From assembly GCF_902167145.1 (NCBI RefSeq), contig NC_050097.1:113121982-113185981 (forward strand): a stretch of DNA of 64,000 nucleotides. Reading direction: 5' to 3'. Both the position numbers and the translations under genes were made by a program. The notes beneath the pieces are model-generated. The model saw nothing but the letters and a program-made list of their open reading frames with translations. It ran no database searches and was not told the origin of the DNA. The DNA comes from Zea mays. Its lineage: Eukaryota; Streptophyta; Magnoliopsida; Poales; Poaceae. Shown piece by piece: positions 54,198-64,000 of the stretch (the first letter of the stretch is position 1; every line of letters starts with the position of its first letter).

Positions 54198-57100
54198 TTG
54201 CAGGTTTATGCATCCGGGGGCTCAAGCTGGATTATCGACAGCGGATGCACGAACCACATGACGGGGGAGAAGAAGATGTTCACCTCCTACGTCAAGAACA
54301 AGAATTCCCAGGACACTATCATCTTTGGAGATGGGAACCAAGGCAAAGTCAAAGGCTTGGGCAAGATAGCTATCACCAACAAGCACTCCATTTCAAACGT
54401 ATTTCTAGTAGAGCCGCTTGGTTAATTTTTCGAAAGAGGAGGCCGATCTAGATGCATGCTTAATAGCTATGACTAGCATGGGCTGGCTGTGGCATTGCCG
54501 TCTAGCACATGTTGGGATGAAGAACCTTCATAAACTTCTAAAGGGAGAACATGTGTTAGGACTAACCAATGTCTGCTTCGAGAAAGACAGACCTTGTGCA
54601 GCTTGTCAGGCAGGGAAACAGGTGGGAAGCACTCATCACAGCAAGAATGTGATGACTACATCAAGACCACTGGAGCTTCTCCACAATGGACCTCTTCGGA
54701 CCTGTCGCCTACCTCAGCATCGGGGGAAGTAAGTATGGTCTTGTAATTGTAGATGACTTTTCTCGCTTCACTTGGGTGTTCTTTTTGCAGGATAAATCAG
54801 AAACCCAAGGGACCCTAAAGCGCTTTCTAAGGAGGGCTCAAAACAAATTTGAGCTCAAGGTGAAAAAGATAAGGAGCAACAACGGGTCCGAGTTCAAGAA
54901 CTTACAAGTTGAGGAGTACCTTGAGGAGGAAGGTGTCAAGCATGAGTTCTCCGCTCCCTACACACCACAGCAAAACGGTGTGGTAGAGAGGAAGAATAGG
55001 ACGCTAATCGACATGGCAAGGACGATGCTTGGAGAGTTCAAGACGCCCGAGCGGTTTTGGTCGAAAGCTGTGGACACAACTTGCCACGCCATAAACCGGC
55101 TCTATCTGCATCGTCTCCTCAAGAAGACCTCCTATGAACTCCTTACCGGTAACAAACCCAGTGTCTCTTACTTTCGTGTATTTGGGAGCAAATGCTACAT
55201 TTTGGTGAAGAAAGGTAGACATTCCAAATTTGCTCCCAAAGCTGTAGAAGGGTTTTTACTAGGGTATGACTCAAATACAAAGGCGTATAGAGTCTTCAAC
55301 AAATCATCGGGTTTGGTTGAAGTCTCTAGCGACGTTGTATTTGATGAGAATAATGGCTCTCCAAGAGAGCAAGTTGATCTTGATGACATAGATGAAGATG
55401 ATGTTCCAACGACCGCAATACGCACCATGGTGATTGGAGATGTACGACCACAGGAACAACAAAAGCAAGATCAACCTTCTTCCTCAACGATGGTGCATCC
55501 CCCAACTCAAGATGATGGACAGGTTCATCAAGAAGAGGCGTGTGATCAAGGGGGAGCACAAGAAGAACAAGCTATGGAGGAAGAAGCACCACCGGCCCCT
55601 CCAACTCAAGTCTGAGCGACGATTCAAAGAAATCACCCCGTCGATCAGATTTTGGGTGACATAAGCAAGGGAGTAACTACTCGCTCAAGATTAGCTAATT
55701 TTTGTGAGCATTACTCGTTTGTCTCTTCTATTGAGCCTTTCAGGGTAGAAGAGGCCTTGCAAGATCCGGACTGGGTGTTGGCCATGCAGGAAGAGCTCAA
55801 CAACTTCAAAAGAAATGAAGTTTGGAGCCTGGTGCCGCGTCCTAAGCACAATGTTGTGGGAACCAAGTGGGTGTTCCGCAACAAACAAGACGAGCACGGG
55901 GTGGTGACAAGAAACAAGGCTCGACTTGTGGCAAAAGGCTATGCCCAAGTCGCAGGTTTGGATTTCGAGGAGACTTTTGCTCCTGTGGCTAGGCTAGAGT
56001 CTATTAGAATATTATTAGCCTATGCTGCTCACCACTCTTTCAGGTTGTTTCAAATGGATGTGAAGAGTGCCTTCCTCAACAGGCCAATAAAGGAGGAGGT
56101 GTACGTAGAACAACCCCCTGGCTTTGAGGATGACAGGTACCCCGACCATGTGTGTAAGCTCTCTAAGGCAATCTATGGACTTAAGCAAGCCCCAAGAGCA
56201 TGGTATGAATGCCTTAGAGATTTCTTAATTGCTAATTCTTTCAAGGTTGGGAAAGTCGATCCCACTCTTTTCACTAAGACTTGTGATGGTGATCTTTTTG
56301 TGTGCCAAATTTATGTCGATGACATAATATTTGGTTCTACTAACCAAAAGTCTTGTGAGGAGTTCAGCAGGGTGATGACTCAAAAGTTTGAGATGTCAAT
56401 GATGGGCGAGTTGAACTACTTCCTTGGGTTCCAAGTGAAGCAACTCAAGGATGGCACCTTTATCTCCCAAACGAAGTACACTCAAGATCTTCTCAAGCGA
56501 TTCGGGATGAAGGACGCCAAGCCCGCGAAGATACCTATGGGAACCGACGGACATGTCGACCTCAACAAAGAAGGTAAGTCCATTGATCAAAAGGCATACT
56601 GGTCTATGATAGGGTCCTTACTTTATTTATGTGCTAGTAGACCGGATATTATGCTTAGCGTATGCATGTGTGCTAGATTTCAATACGACCCAAGGGAATG
56701 TCACCTTGTGGTCGTTAAGCGGATTCTTAGATATTTAGTTTCTATGCCTTGCTTCAGGATCTGGTATCCAAAGGGGTCTACCTTTGACTTAATTGGATAT
56801 TCAGACTCTGATTATGTCGGATGCAAGGTTGATAGGAAGAGTACATCAGGGATGTGCCAATTCCTAGGAAGGTCCCTGGTGTCTTGGAGCTCAAAGAAAC
56901 AAACCTCCGTTGCCCTATCCACCGCTGAGGCCGAGTATGTTGCCGCAGGACAGTATTGCGCGCAACTACTTTGGATGAGGCAAAACCTCCGGGACTTTGG
57001 CTATAATCTGAGCAAAGTCCCACTCCTATGTGACAATGAGAGTGCAATTCGCATGGCGGATAATCCTGTTGAACACAGCCGCACTAAGCACATAGACATC

Positions 57101-57265
57101 CGGCATCACTTTCTGAGAGACCACCAGCAAAAGGGAGATATCGAGGTTTTCCATATTAGCACCGAGAACCAGCTAGCCGATATCTTTACCAAGCCATTAG
57201 ATGAGAAAACCTTTTGCAGGCTGCGTAGTGAGCTAAATGTCTTAGATTCGCGTAACATGAATTGA
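54198..57265 (+). pseudogene. pol: Copia-2 pol: protease, integrase, RT, RNase H, broken
   Basis: Protease [15 protein letters not shown] is intact. After 54420 about 150 bases present in Copia-1 are missing, joining two GTTA/GTTG-type words. A one-base insertion near 54690 shifts integrase. In the integrase core, SDNGSEF is changed to SNNGSEF, so a catalytic Asp is lost. TGA 55613-55615 (Arg in Copia-1) separates integrase from RT. RT and RNase H are then open from 55652 to the stop at 57265, with YVDDIIFG near 56315 and DNESAIRM near 57035. The domain order is Ty1/Copia and identity with Copia-1 is high throughout. Confidence 0.94.
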
Positions 57266-58026
57266 TCTATAGCATACATGTGTTTTATGCCTTTGATCAT
57301 GTTACTTATACAATTGTTGCTTATTTATGGTGCTCAAGTTGTGCAAGGGATCCCCGGACCTCACAAGTCCCTGTGTGAATGTGCACATATTTAGGGGGAG
57401 AAGTGCTACAACTTGATCCTTTGAGACTAACCTTTGTGTTTGAGTGTATTTGATGTAGTCTCAAAGGTGAATTGAAAGGGAAAGGTGAACTTGGACCATG
57501 CAAAGACTTCCACTGCACTCCGGTATTCGTGTACTCACCTCCAAGTTCATTCTTATGATCTTATTGCCTTTTTGCTCTTAATTGACATTTTTGGTGAGGC
57601 AATGGGGTTAAAGGGCCAAAAATGATCCCATTTTGGTGCTTGATGCCAAAGGGGGAGAAATTAAGGCCAAAGCAAATGGATCAACTACCACTTGAGAATT
57701 TTGAAAATAGTAGAGTTAGAACTTTTGATTTGTCAAAATACTCTTATTCCAAAATTTGGTCTCTTGTGGGGAGATTTTATGATTATGGGAAAAAGGGGGA
57801 GTTTTTGGATCTTGATCAAATTTCACCCTTGGAATATCTCTCTTTATGCCCAAACAAGTGAGTTTGACTTAGAGATAGGAAAATGAATTTGATTTGCAAA
57901 AACAAACCAAGTGGTGGCAAAGAATGATCCAAATATGCCAAATTAGAATCAAAAACAATTTGGTCTTCAATGTGAATTGATGTTGCATGTTTTGCATTGC
58001 TTTTTTATGTGTTGGCATAAATCACC
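57266..58026 (+). other. 3' non-coding region of Copia-2
   Basis: There is no gene. A spare polypurine motif (GCACATATTTAGGGGGAG) lies at 57383-57400, and GGGGGAGAA-type words at about 57650 and 57795. It is colinear with the Copia-1 3' region. Confidence 0.7.
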
Positions 58027-58040
58027 AAAAAGGGGGAGAT
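58027..58040 (+). other. Polypurine tract of Copia-2
   Basis: AAAAAGGGGGAGAT directly precedes the 3' LTR start TGAAAGGG at 58041. Confidence 0.85.
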
Positions 58041-59311
58041 TGAAAGGGAAATGTGCCCTTGGGCCATTTCTATAATGTTTTGGTGATTAAGTGTCCAACA
58101 CATGGTGAGTAAGATATTATGTGCCAAACAAGCAAATGGTGCAAATCATGTAACAAGGTACGTTTCTAGACTTAGTACATTGTTTTGAGTACTAACATAT
58201 TTTGTCTAAGTGCTAGAAACAGAGAAAAGAAAAGAAGAAAAGGATTGCAAGTGACTTGGTTGTGTACAGCCGAAGTCCAGCTCAGTCTGGCACACCGGAC
58301 TGTCCGGTGGTGCACCGGACAGTGTCCGGTGCGCCAGGCTGGCCTCCGGTGAACAGGCCGCTCTCGGGAGAATTTGGCGGTGTATGGCTATAATTCACCG
58401 GACTGTCCGGTGGTGCACCGGACTATCCGGTGAACAAACGACCGCCAGCACAACGGTCGGCCGCGCAATCCGTGGGCGACGTGTGGCCCGCGCCAACGGT
58501 CGACAAGGGGCACCGGACTGTCCGGTGTACACCGGACAGTGTCCGGTGCGCCAACTGCCACGAATCTGCAACGGTCGTCTGTGCCAGAATAGGAAGGAGA
58601 TCGCGCACCGGACATGAACAGTGGTTGTCCGGTGGTGCACCGGACTGTCCGGTGCACCACCCGACAGAAGGCAACTTTGGCCTTCCTTGTTGGTCTCCAA
58701 CGGCTCCTAGCTGCCTTAGGGCTATAACAGGGACCCCTAGGCGCATGGAGGAGTCACCCAAGCATTCAAGAAACATTCTAAGCCTCCAAGCCTCCAACTT
58801 CGCGCATTTGATTCTTTGAGATAGTGACTTGAGCTCCATTTGAGTTGTGAACTCTGAGAGTTGTGTTTTGAGCTCAAGTTGTGACTTGTGTGCGTGATTG
58901 TGCTGTGATTTGAGTCTTGTGTGTGTTGCTCTCCCCTCCCTTACTTATGTACATCTTTTGTGATCTTCATTGTAAGGGCGAGAGGCTCCAGGTTGTGGAG
59001 ATTCCTCGCAAACGGGAGAAAGACAAAGAAAGGAAAAACTGTGGTATTCAAGTTGATCATTGGATCACTTGAAAGGGGTTGAGTGCAACCCTCATCCATT
59101 GGGATGCCACAATGTGGAAGTAGGCAAGTATTACTTGGCCGAACCACGGGATAAAAATCGCGTGTCTCTTGTGTGCTTTACCTTTGATTATCTATGCTCA
59201 CAAGAACTCTCTTCAAGCTACTTAGCCGTTCTAACTTACATAACAAAGTTTTGTGGCTATTAGTGTTGAATTTTACAGGATCACCTATTCACCCCCCTCT
59301 ATGTGCTCTCA
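58041..59311 (+). repeat. 3' LTR of Copia-2 (1271 bp)
   Basis: It starts TGAAAGGG and ends ATGTGCTCTCA. It is a direct repeat of 50544-51804, with palindromes at 58290-58660. Confidence 0.94.
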
Positions 59312-59695
59312 ACTGTGCTGCATTGTTCATCCGTCAGAGTCGACCGTTGCACGCAGATAGTCGTTGCTCCACTGGTACATCGGACAGTCCGGTGGCACAC
59401 CAGACAGTCCGGTGAATTATAGCGGAGCTGCGCCTGGGAAACTCGAAGCTGAAGGGTTTGGAGTGTATGGCCCCTGGTGCACCGGACAGTCCGGTGTGCC
59501 AGACCAGGGAACACTTCGGTTTCCTTTTTGCTTCTTTCTTTTGAATCCTAACTTGTTCTTTTTATTGGTTTGTGTTGAACCTTTGGCACCTGTAGAATGT
59601 ATAATTTAGAGCAAAGTAGTTAGTCCAATTATTTGTGTTGGGCAATTCAACCACCAAAATCATTTAGGAAAAGGTTTGACCCTATTTCCGTTTCA

Positions 59696-59711
59696 ATCTC
59701 CCCCTTTTTGG
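59696..59711 (-). other. Polypurine tract of Copia-3
   Basis: The minus strand reads CCAAAAAGGGGGAGAT, directly before the LTR start TGAAACGG. Confidence 0.82.
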
Positions 59712-62700
59712 TGATTGATGCCAACACAAACCAAAGCAAATATATAAGTGCAGAATTGAACTAGTTTGCATAAGGTAAGTGCAAAGGTTGCTTGGAATTA
59801 AACCAATATAAACTTTCATAAGATATGCATGGATTGCTTTCTTTCTTTTAATATTTTGGACCACGCTTGCACCACTTGTTTTGTTTTTGAAAATGTTTTT
59901 GGAAATTCTTTTTCAAAGACTTTTTGCAAATAGTCAAAGGTATATGAATAAGATTTCGAGAAGCATTTTCAAGATTTGAAATTTTCTCCCCCTGTTTCAA
60001 ATGCTTTTCGTTTGACTTAAACAAAACTCCCCCTTAATGAAATTCTCCTCTTAGTGTTCAAGAGGGTTTTACCAATTGAAGGAAGATCAAATATTTTAGA
60101 TACCAATTTTTGATAAAACTCCTCCTTTAAAATATAGATACCAATTGAGATAGAATTTCTTAGAGGAATATTAATTTCAAAGATGCCAATTGAAAAACAT
60201 TTAAAAACTTTGTTTCGAAAAAATTTGAAATTGGCATGGTGGTGCGGTCCTTTTGCTTTGGGCTAATACTCTCTCTCCCCCTTTGGCATTAATCGCCAAA
60301 AATGGAGTCTTTAGAGCCCTTTTTACTTTATTCCCAATGGTATGAGTAATAAGAGTGAAGATTATACCAAATTTTGAGAGATGGCGGAATACCGGCAAAG
60401 GATAGATAATACGGATGGTGTAAAGTGGAAGCGATGTCTTTGCCGAATACTCCATTTCCCTTTCAATCTAAGACTTAATACACAAGATACTCATGGAAAC
60501 ATATTAGTCTTAGCCTTGGCACAAGAGAGATAGGAAATATGCAAATGTACCAAAGGAAAGAGACATGGTAAAAGGATATGTCAATTAAGCGTAAGCAGTT
60601 CTTTATAATATAGATTGCTCCCCCTAAATATGTACCTTGAGAGGAATACAGATTTTGGCCTTAAATTCCAAGTGCACATAATTAGGTTAACGAGAACATA
60701 TCTATATCATAGAAACTATGAAGTGCAATGTGTCATAATCAAAGTGTGATGCTCATGACAGACTATGCACTTATGAAAGCATGTTGGAAACATTTTAAGC
60801 AATTACCCTTAAGGATTTCAAAGAGACTTAAGGACCCTCCACCTTTGAAACAAAGGTAGCTTATCCTCGTTACAAGGTTAAGCTTTAAGCTCTTTGACAA
60901 TAAAATTACTTCACCTAGTTTTAACAAAAAATTGCATAAATGCAGGAATGAAATTTTTGAGAGGTTAAACTAGGTGTGAAGCAGGGATATGCATTGACAT
61001 GCTTTCTCTTCCTTTTATACAAGATATGCAAGGAATGAATAGAAGAGGAAGATTTAGGTACATGTGTAAATGTAAGGAAGTAGTTTTACCCTTTTGTACC
61101 TTCACATAGAGATGCTCTCTTCATTGTGCTTTGTCCTTAGTCTTAGTTACTTAAGACCTATATTCAAGACTGTATGGAAATATTTTGCACAAGAGAGGGT
61201 TCTACAACTAGTGATCCTTTTCTAAGTCATTGTTATTATATATCAAGTAGATCACAAATTGCATGAATGTATCATGAATTCTCCTTTTAACTTAGTGCAT
61301 ATCAAGAGAGATATCGATTGAAATTATATGAGGCACTAAGAAACATAAGTGTTAATTGAAGTTATTCAATGATCAAACAAATAACAGATGCGATCAAAAG
61401 AACAACATATGCATTAGATTATCAAACAAGCTTAAAATAGAAGAATCCAGTAAATATGCTACTTTAACAGTGAAAGTTACAATCCTTGATAAAGGTAACA
61501 TTACTTTACCAAGTTGGATTGAAATGTAGTGGCATACTTCATGAGAAACTTGTTCTCATACTTGAGACTATATGAGATTACTAAGATAAAGTGTTAGTCT
61601 CAATATAATCAAGATATAGAAATAGGCTTCCCCTAAAGATATGCAAAGAATTGGATAGATGCATTCACTTTTAAAGACAAATAGGGAGAAGCATTATTCA
61701 TCTTGATCAAGGCTTTATAAAATTTGCAATAAACAACTTATGCCTAGTATTCTCACAATGAAAAAGATTTAGAATGCTTACAACCACACCATTGATTGTT
61801 TTGAAGATCTTATTGTCCAAGTAGGTGTTGTTGTTCTTGATGTCTTCCTCTTTCATTTGAGTGTCCTCCCTTTGTAGTTGTCTATTTTTCCTTCCAAACT
61901 TATTGAAAATACTTAAGAGAGATGTTAATAGCACAAGGGAGTATATGATGAAGGATGATTTCTTTAGAAATATAAACAATTCATCATCCATAAGTTACAC
62001 GGACATGAAGTAAGAATCCTTAACATTAGTGCACATCATTAGAAAAGAGGAATATGCACCTTTGAAACATTTTGATCAATCATAGGAAATTTACTTCTTC
62101 ATATTGAACTTATTATCATAACTTAAAAGCATATCAATATGAGGACAGATCTAGCAAAGGCATGAATTAGATTCTAATGGACAAGTGCATTTATGAGAAC
62201 TAGATTGAATGCACATCTAGCTGGTATAAGTCCAATAAAGAATCTATTCTTCACATAGGTAGAATATGATAAGTTAGAGTAAATAACCATTGATGGGAAC
62301 TATATTTGTTTAAAAAGATAAGTTCACATACCTTTGCTTTTACCTTTCTTCCTTTGGGTGAAGAGTAACCCTTGAGGCTTGTTGCTTGCACTTACTCTCT
62401 TGTAGATTTTCATAAGTAAGCTCAAGAGATATATCATAAGTAACACAAGCACTAGTTTCCCTTTTTGTAATCGTTTTTTGACAAGGAATGAAAAGTGGAT
62501 TACTGAAGCACGAAAACTTTATAATATGAACTAGATTATTCCATGATGTATGCTCAGTTTTAACTTATAAAACAAGCATAATTTAATTCTTTAAGATTAT
62601 GGGAATAAATCTAATTCATAACTTGGAGAGCGATGAATGTAGAAGAATCATATCCAATTTAAGCAAGAGGCAAAACAACATAAATCATTGGATTGATTTT

Positions 62701-63366
62701 CTTTGACATGTTAGATTACGCTTTACCATAGAGAAACTTATTCTCTATATGTGAGACTATTTAGATCAATTGGGGAAAAAGCATTAGTCTCATTATTCTA
62801 GTTATAAAGAGGGATTCCCATTATAAGTGTCCTAAGCATTTGAATTCCTTACATGACACCTTATTCTCTTAAGAGCTTGGAATATCTCTCTATATCTAGA
62901 ACAGGGCAATAATAGGATAATTAGTGTAAAGCATGCCATGAGGTACTTATAATAATTTAAAGCATGTAGATTGCCATAGTATGATGAATATGCAATCTAC
63001 CATATGAGAGGAATTTTTTCAAAGAATGGTGACATAATTTAAAAACATTTGGAGTGCTTCCTTTTTCTATGTGACAACACAAGACACATAAGAAATGATA
63101 ATTTAAGATACCTGCACTTAAAAGCATAATTGTTACCATCCTTTGGCTTTCCTCCATGTTGTAGGCCTTGATTTTTCCGCACAGGATAATTCTTTATTTC
63201 CTACAACATCAATATCCTCCCCCGAGATGATATGAGTTTTAGACATAACAATTCAAAATAACTTTGGGTCAATCTTGGATGTATAGATCATTGGAGATTG
63301 ATAGCTTGAGTTAATAAAAATTGAATTGATTCTCTCAAGCATCATCTCCTTCTCCTGCAAAGCTTG
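59712..63366 (-). other. Non-coding internal region of Copia-3 where pol is missing
   Basis: 3.65 kb of AT-rich DNA has no protease, integrase, RT or RNase H motif on the minus strand. Spare polypurine words lie at about 60275, 60616 and 61628. Diverged repeated blocks are visible: GAAACTTGTTCTCATACTTG near 61552 matches GAAACTTATTCTCTATATGTG near 62734, and both are followed by GAGACTAT and a TTAGTCTCA word. Two minus-strand stretches (61707-61991 and about 62360-62480) could encode short hydrophobic segments. Part of it is colinear with element D (18426-19525). Confidence 0.7.
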
Positions 63367-64000
63367 TCAAGCATATTTTGGTACCCATCTCTTGATGGGT
63401 CCATCAAGGTTAGTCAATAAAAACCTAGGAACCCAAAAGTCATTTGTGTTAGCACTTGGTAAACTCATTATCTTTCTAGTACAAGTTGCAATTTTGGGTT
63501 GCCTAGTTGCATGTGAAATAATTGACAAGCTAGAAGTGGGATAGTTACCAATGGGACAATCCTTGCATTGATGTCCCTTCTTTCGGCATATGTAGCAAAG
63601 GCGATCTTCAAGTCTTGAAGATTTCTTCTTTCCTTGTTTCTTGCTTGCTATATGGTTAGTTAATATTTTCTTTTATAACACTATGCCTTTTTGTTTCAAA
63701 TGGGGACAAGATTTAATTAAGTGACCCTTCTTTGAGCATTTAAAACAAAGTTTATCATCCTTGTTAATAATCAAACCATTTTCAATATAGGGACATGACC
63801 TAATCAAGTGTCCCTTTTCAAAACATTCACTATACTTACTTCTCTTAGTGTGAAGTGTGGCTTGATTATTACCTTGGATGTTACCTTGCATGGAGGCATG
63901 GTTGAGGCTTTTGGCAGAGGTGTTGATTTTCTTCTTTTGTTCCTTCCTCTTGGCAATCCTCAAATTGTTGACATTTTCTTCAAGAGATTTAGTGCATGCC
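63367..64000 (-). CDS. gag: Copia-3 gag, C-terminal part with zinc knuckles
   Basis: The minus-strand frame enters at 64000 and ends at TGA 63367-63369. It has a Lys/Asn-rich start, a degenerate knuckle (ECFEKGHLIRSC), a complete CCHC knuckle (CFKCSKKGHLIKSC), an in-frame TAA at 63673-63675, then another complete knuckle (CYICRKKGHQCKDC). The C-terminus (LTNLDGPIKRWVPKYA) matches the gag end of Copia-1 and Copia-2. The TAA may be a mutation, since homologous coding continues after it. Knuckles bind RNA during packaging. The words TTTGCAGG just after the stop match the start of pol in the relatives, and there the similarity ends. Confidence 0.78.

Larger units (their letters stand above)
50544..59311 (+). 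mobile_element. Copia-2: Sirevirus (Opie/Ji-like), plus strand, 8768 bp, decayed
   Basis: LTRs at 50544-51804 and 58041-59311 differ at roughly 30 or more positions by eye, so it is of the order of one million years old. The flanks are ATTGT (50539-50543) and ACTGT (59312-59316), one transition apart. The first LTR dinucleotide is TA instead of TG. Gag and pol are homologous to Copia-1 but carry several stops, frameshifts and deletions. It lies inside the Copia-3 LTR. Confidence 0.94.
49432..59695 (-). repeat. 3' LTR of Copia-3, interrupted by Copia-2
   Basis: The LTR parts 49432-50543 and 59317-59695 total about 1.49 kb. Both hold CACCGGAC/GTCCGGTG palindromes. The left part starts TGTAAAAGTCGCCTAGAGGGGG, resembling other Sirevirus LTR ends, and the right part ends CCTATTTCCGTTTCA. 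Confidence 0.85.
49432..64000 (-). mobile_element. Copia-3: Sirevirus-like element with gag but no pol, minus strand, partial
   Basis: Its 3' LTR runs 49432-59695, interrupted by Copia-2. It starts TGTAAAAGTCGCC and ends CCGTTTCA next to a polypurine tract. Internal sequence continues to the end of the window: 3.67 kb of non-coding DNA, then a gag with three zinc knuckles. The 5' LTR is outside. The left target-site copy is GACAT (49427-49431), inside antisense exon 2 of element C. Pol, which should lie between gag and the polypurine tract, is missing. Confidence 0.82.

Overview
This is plant nuclear DNA that reads as maize (Zea mays) or a very close relative. It is almost entirely nested LTR retrotransposons: Ty3/Gypsy elements of the Tat and Tekay (chromovirus) lineages and Ty1/Copia elements of the Sirevirus (Opie/Ji-like) lineage. 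One small island of older DNA, about 4 kb, carries a single recognisable host gene. No rRNA, tRNA or CRISPR array was seen. Family names are by recognition only; no database was searched. LTR differences were counted by eye.

Layout. (1) 1-11201: a Tat-lineage Gypsy element (B) whose left part lies outside the window and whose 3' LTR is 10532-11201. A complete, very young Tat element (A, 312-9703, target-site duplication GCTCC) sits inside it. (2) 11202-about 15330: the island, with a Tourist-like MITE, a five-exon gene for a two-CBS-domain protein (12603-13751), a second possible MITE, a lone CACTA terminus and unassigned sequence. (3) About 15331-19525: a minus-strand Sirevirus-like element (D), whose LTR holds a solo LTR (E, TSD ATACT) that itself holds another solo LTR (F, TSD TCACT). 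(4) 19526 onward: a decayed Tat element (C) inserted into D. C is split by a Tekay-type chromovirus (24388-47349, TSD CGAAG), which carries Copia-1 in its 5' LTR (25912-34847, TSD ACCCC). C is split again at 49432 by a minus-strand Sirevirus relative (Copia-3), whose LTR holds Copia-2 (50544-59311). The right ends of D, C and Copia-3 lie beyond base 64000. Nesting reaches four levels.

How the genes work together. The Tat elements encode protease, reverse transcriptase, two RNase H domains and integrase on the plus strand but show no gag. Downstream, on the opposite strand, they carry a spliced gene of about 890 codons with its own TATA box. It is similar to the 'putative gypsy-type transposon' domain family and ends in coiled coils. 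The same antisense gene is visible in A, B and C. Copia-3 is the reverse case: a zinc-knuckle gag with no pol after it. The Tekay element adds an extra sense ORF before gag. These unequal cargoes suggest that many copies here depend on proteins supplied by other elements.

Decay. The Tekay coding region is broken mostly by changes consistent with C-to-T (CAG to TAG, CGA to TGA), as expected of a heavily methylated genome. The Copia copies are broken mainly by one-base indels. Element A keeps an uninterrupted polyprotein and LTRs differing at about 2 of 585 positions, so it is the most recent arrival.
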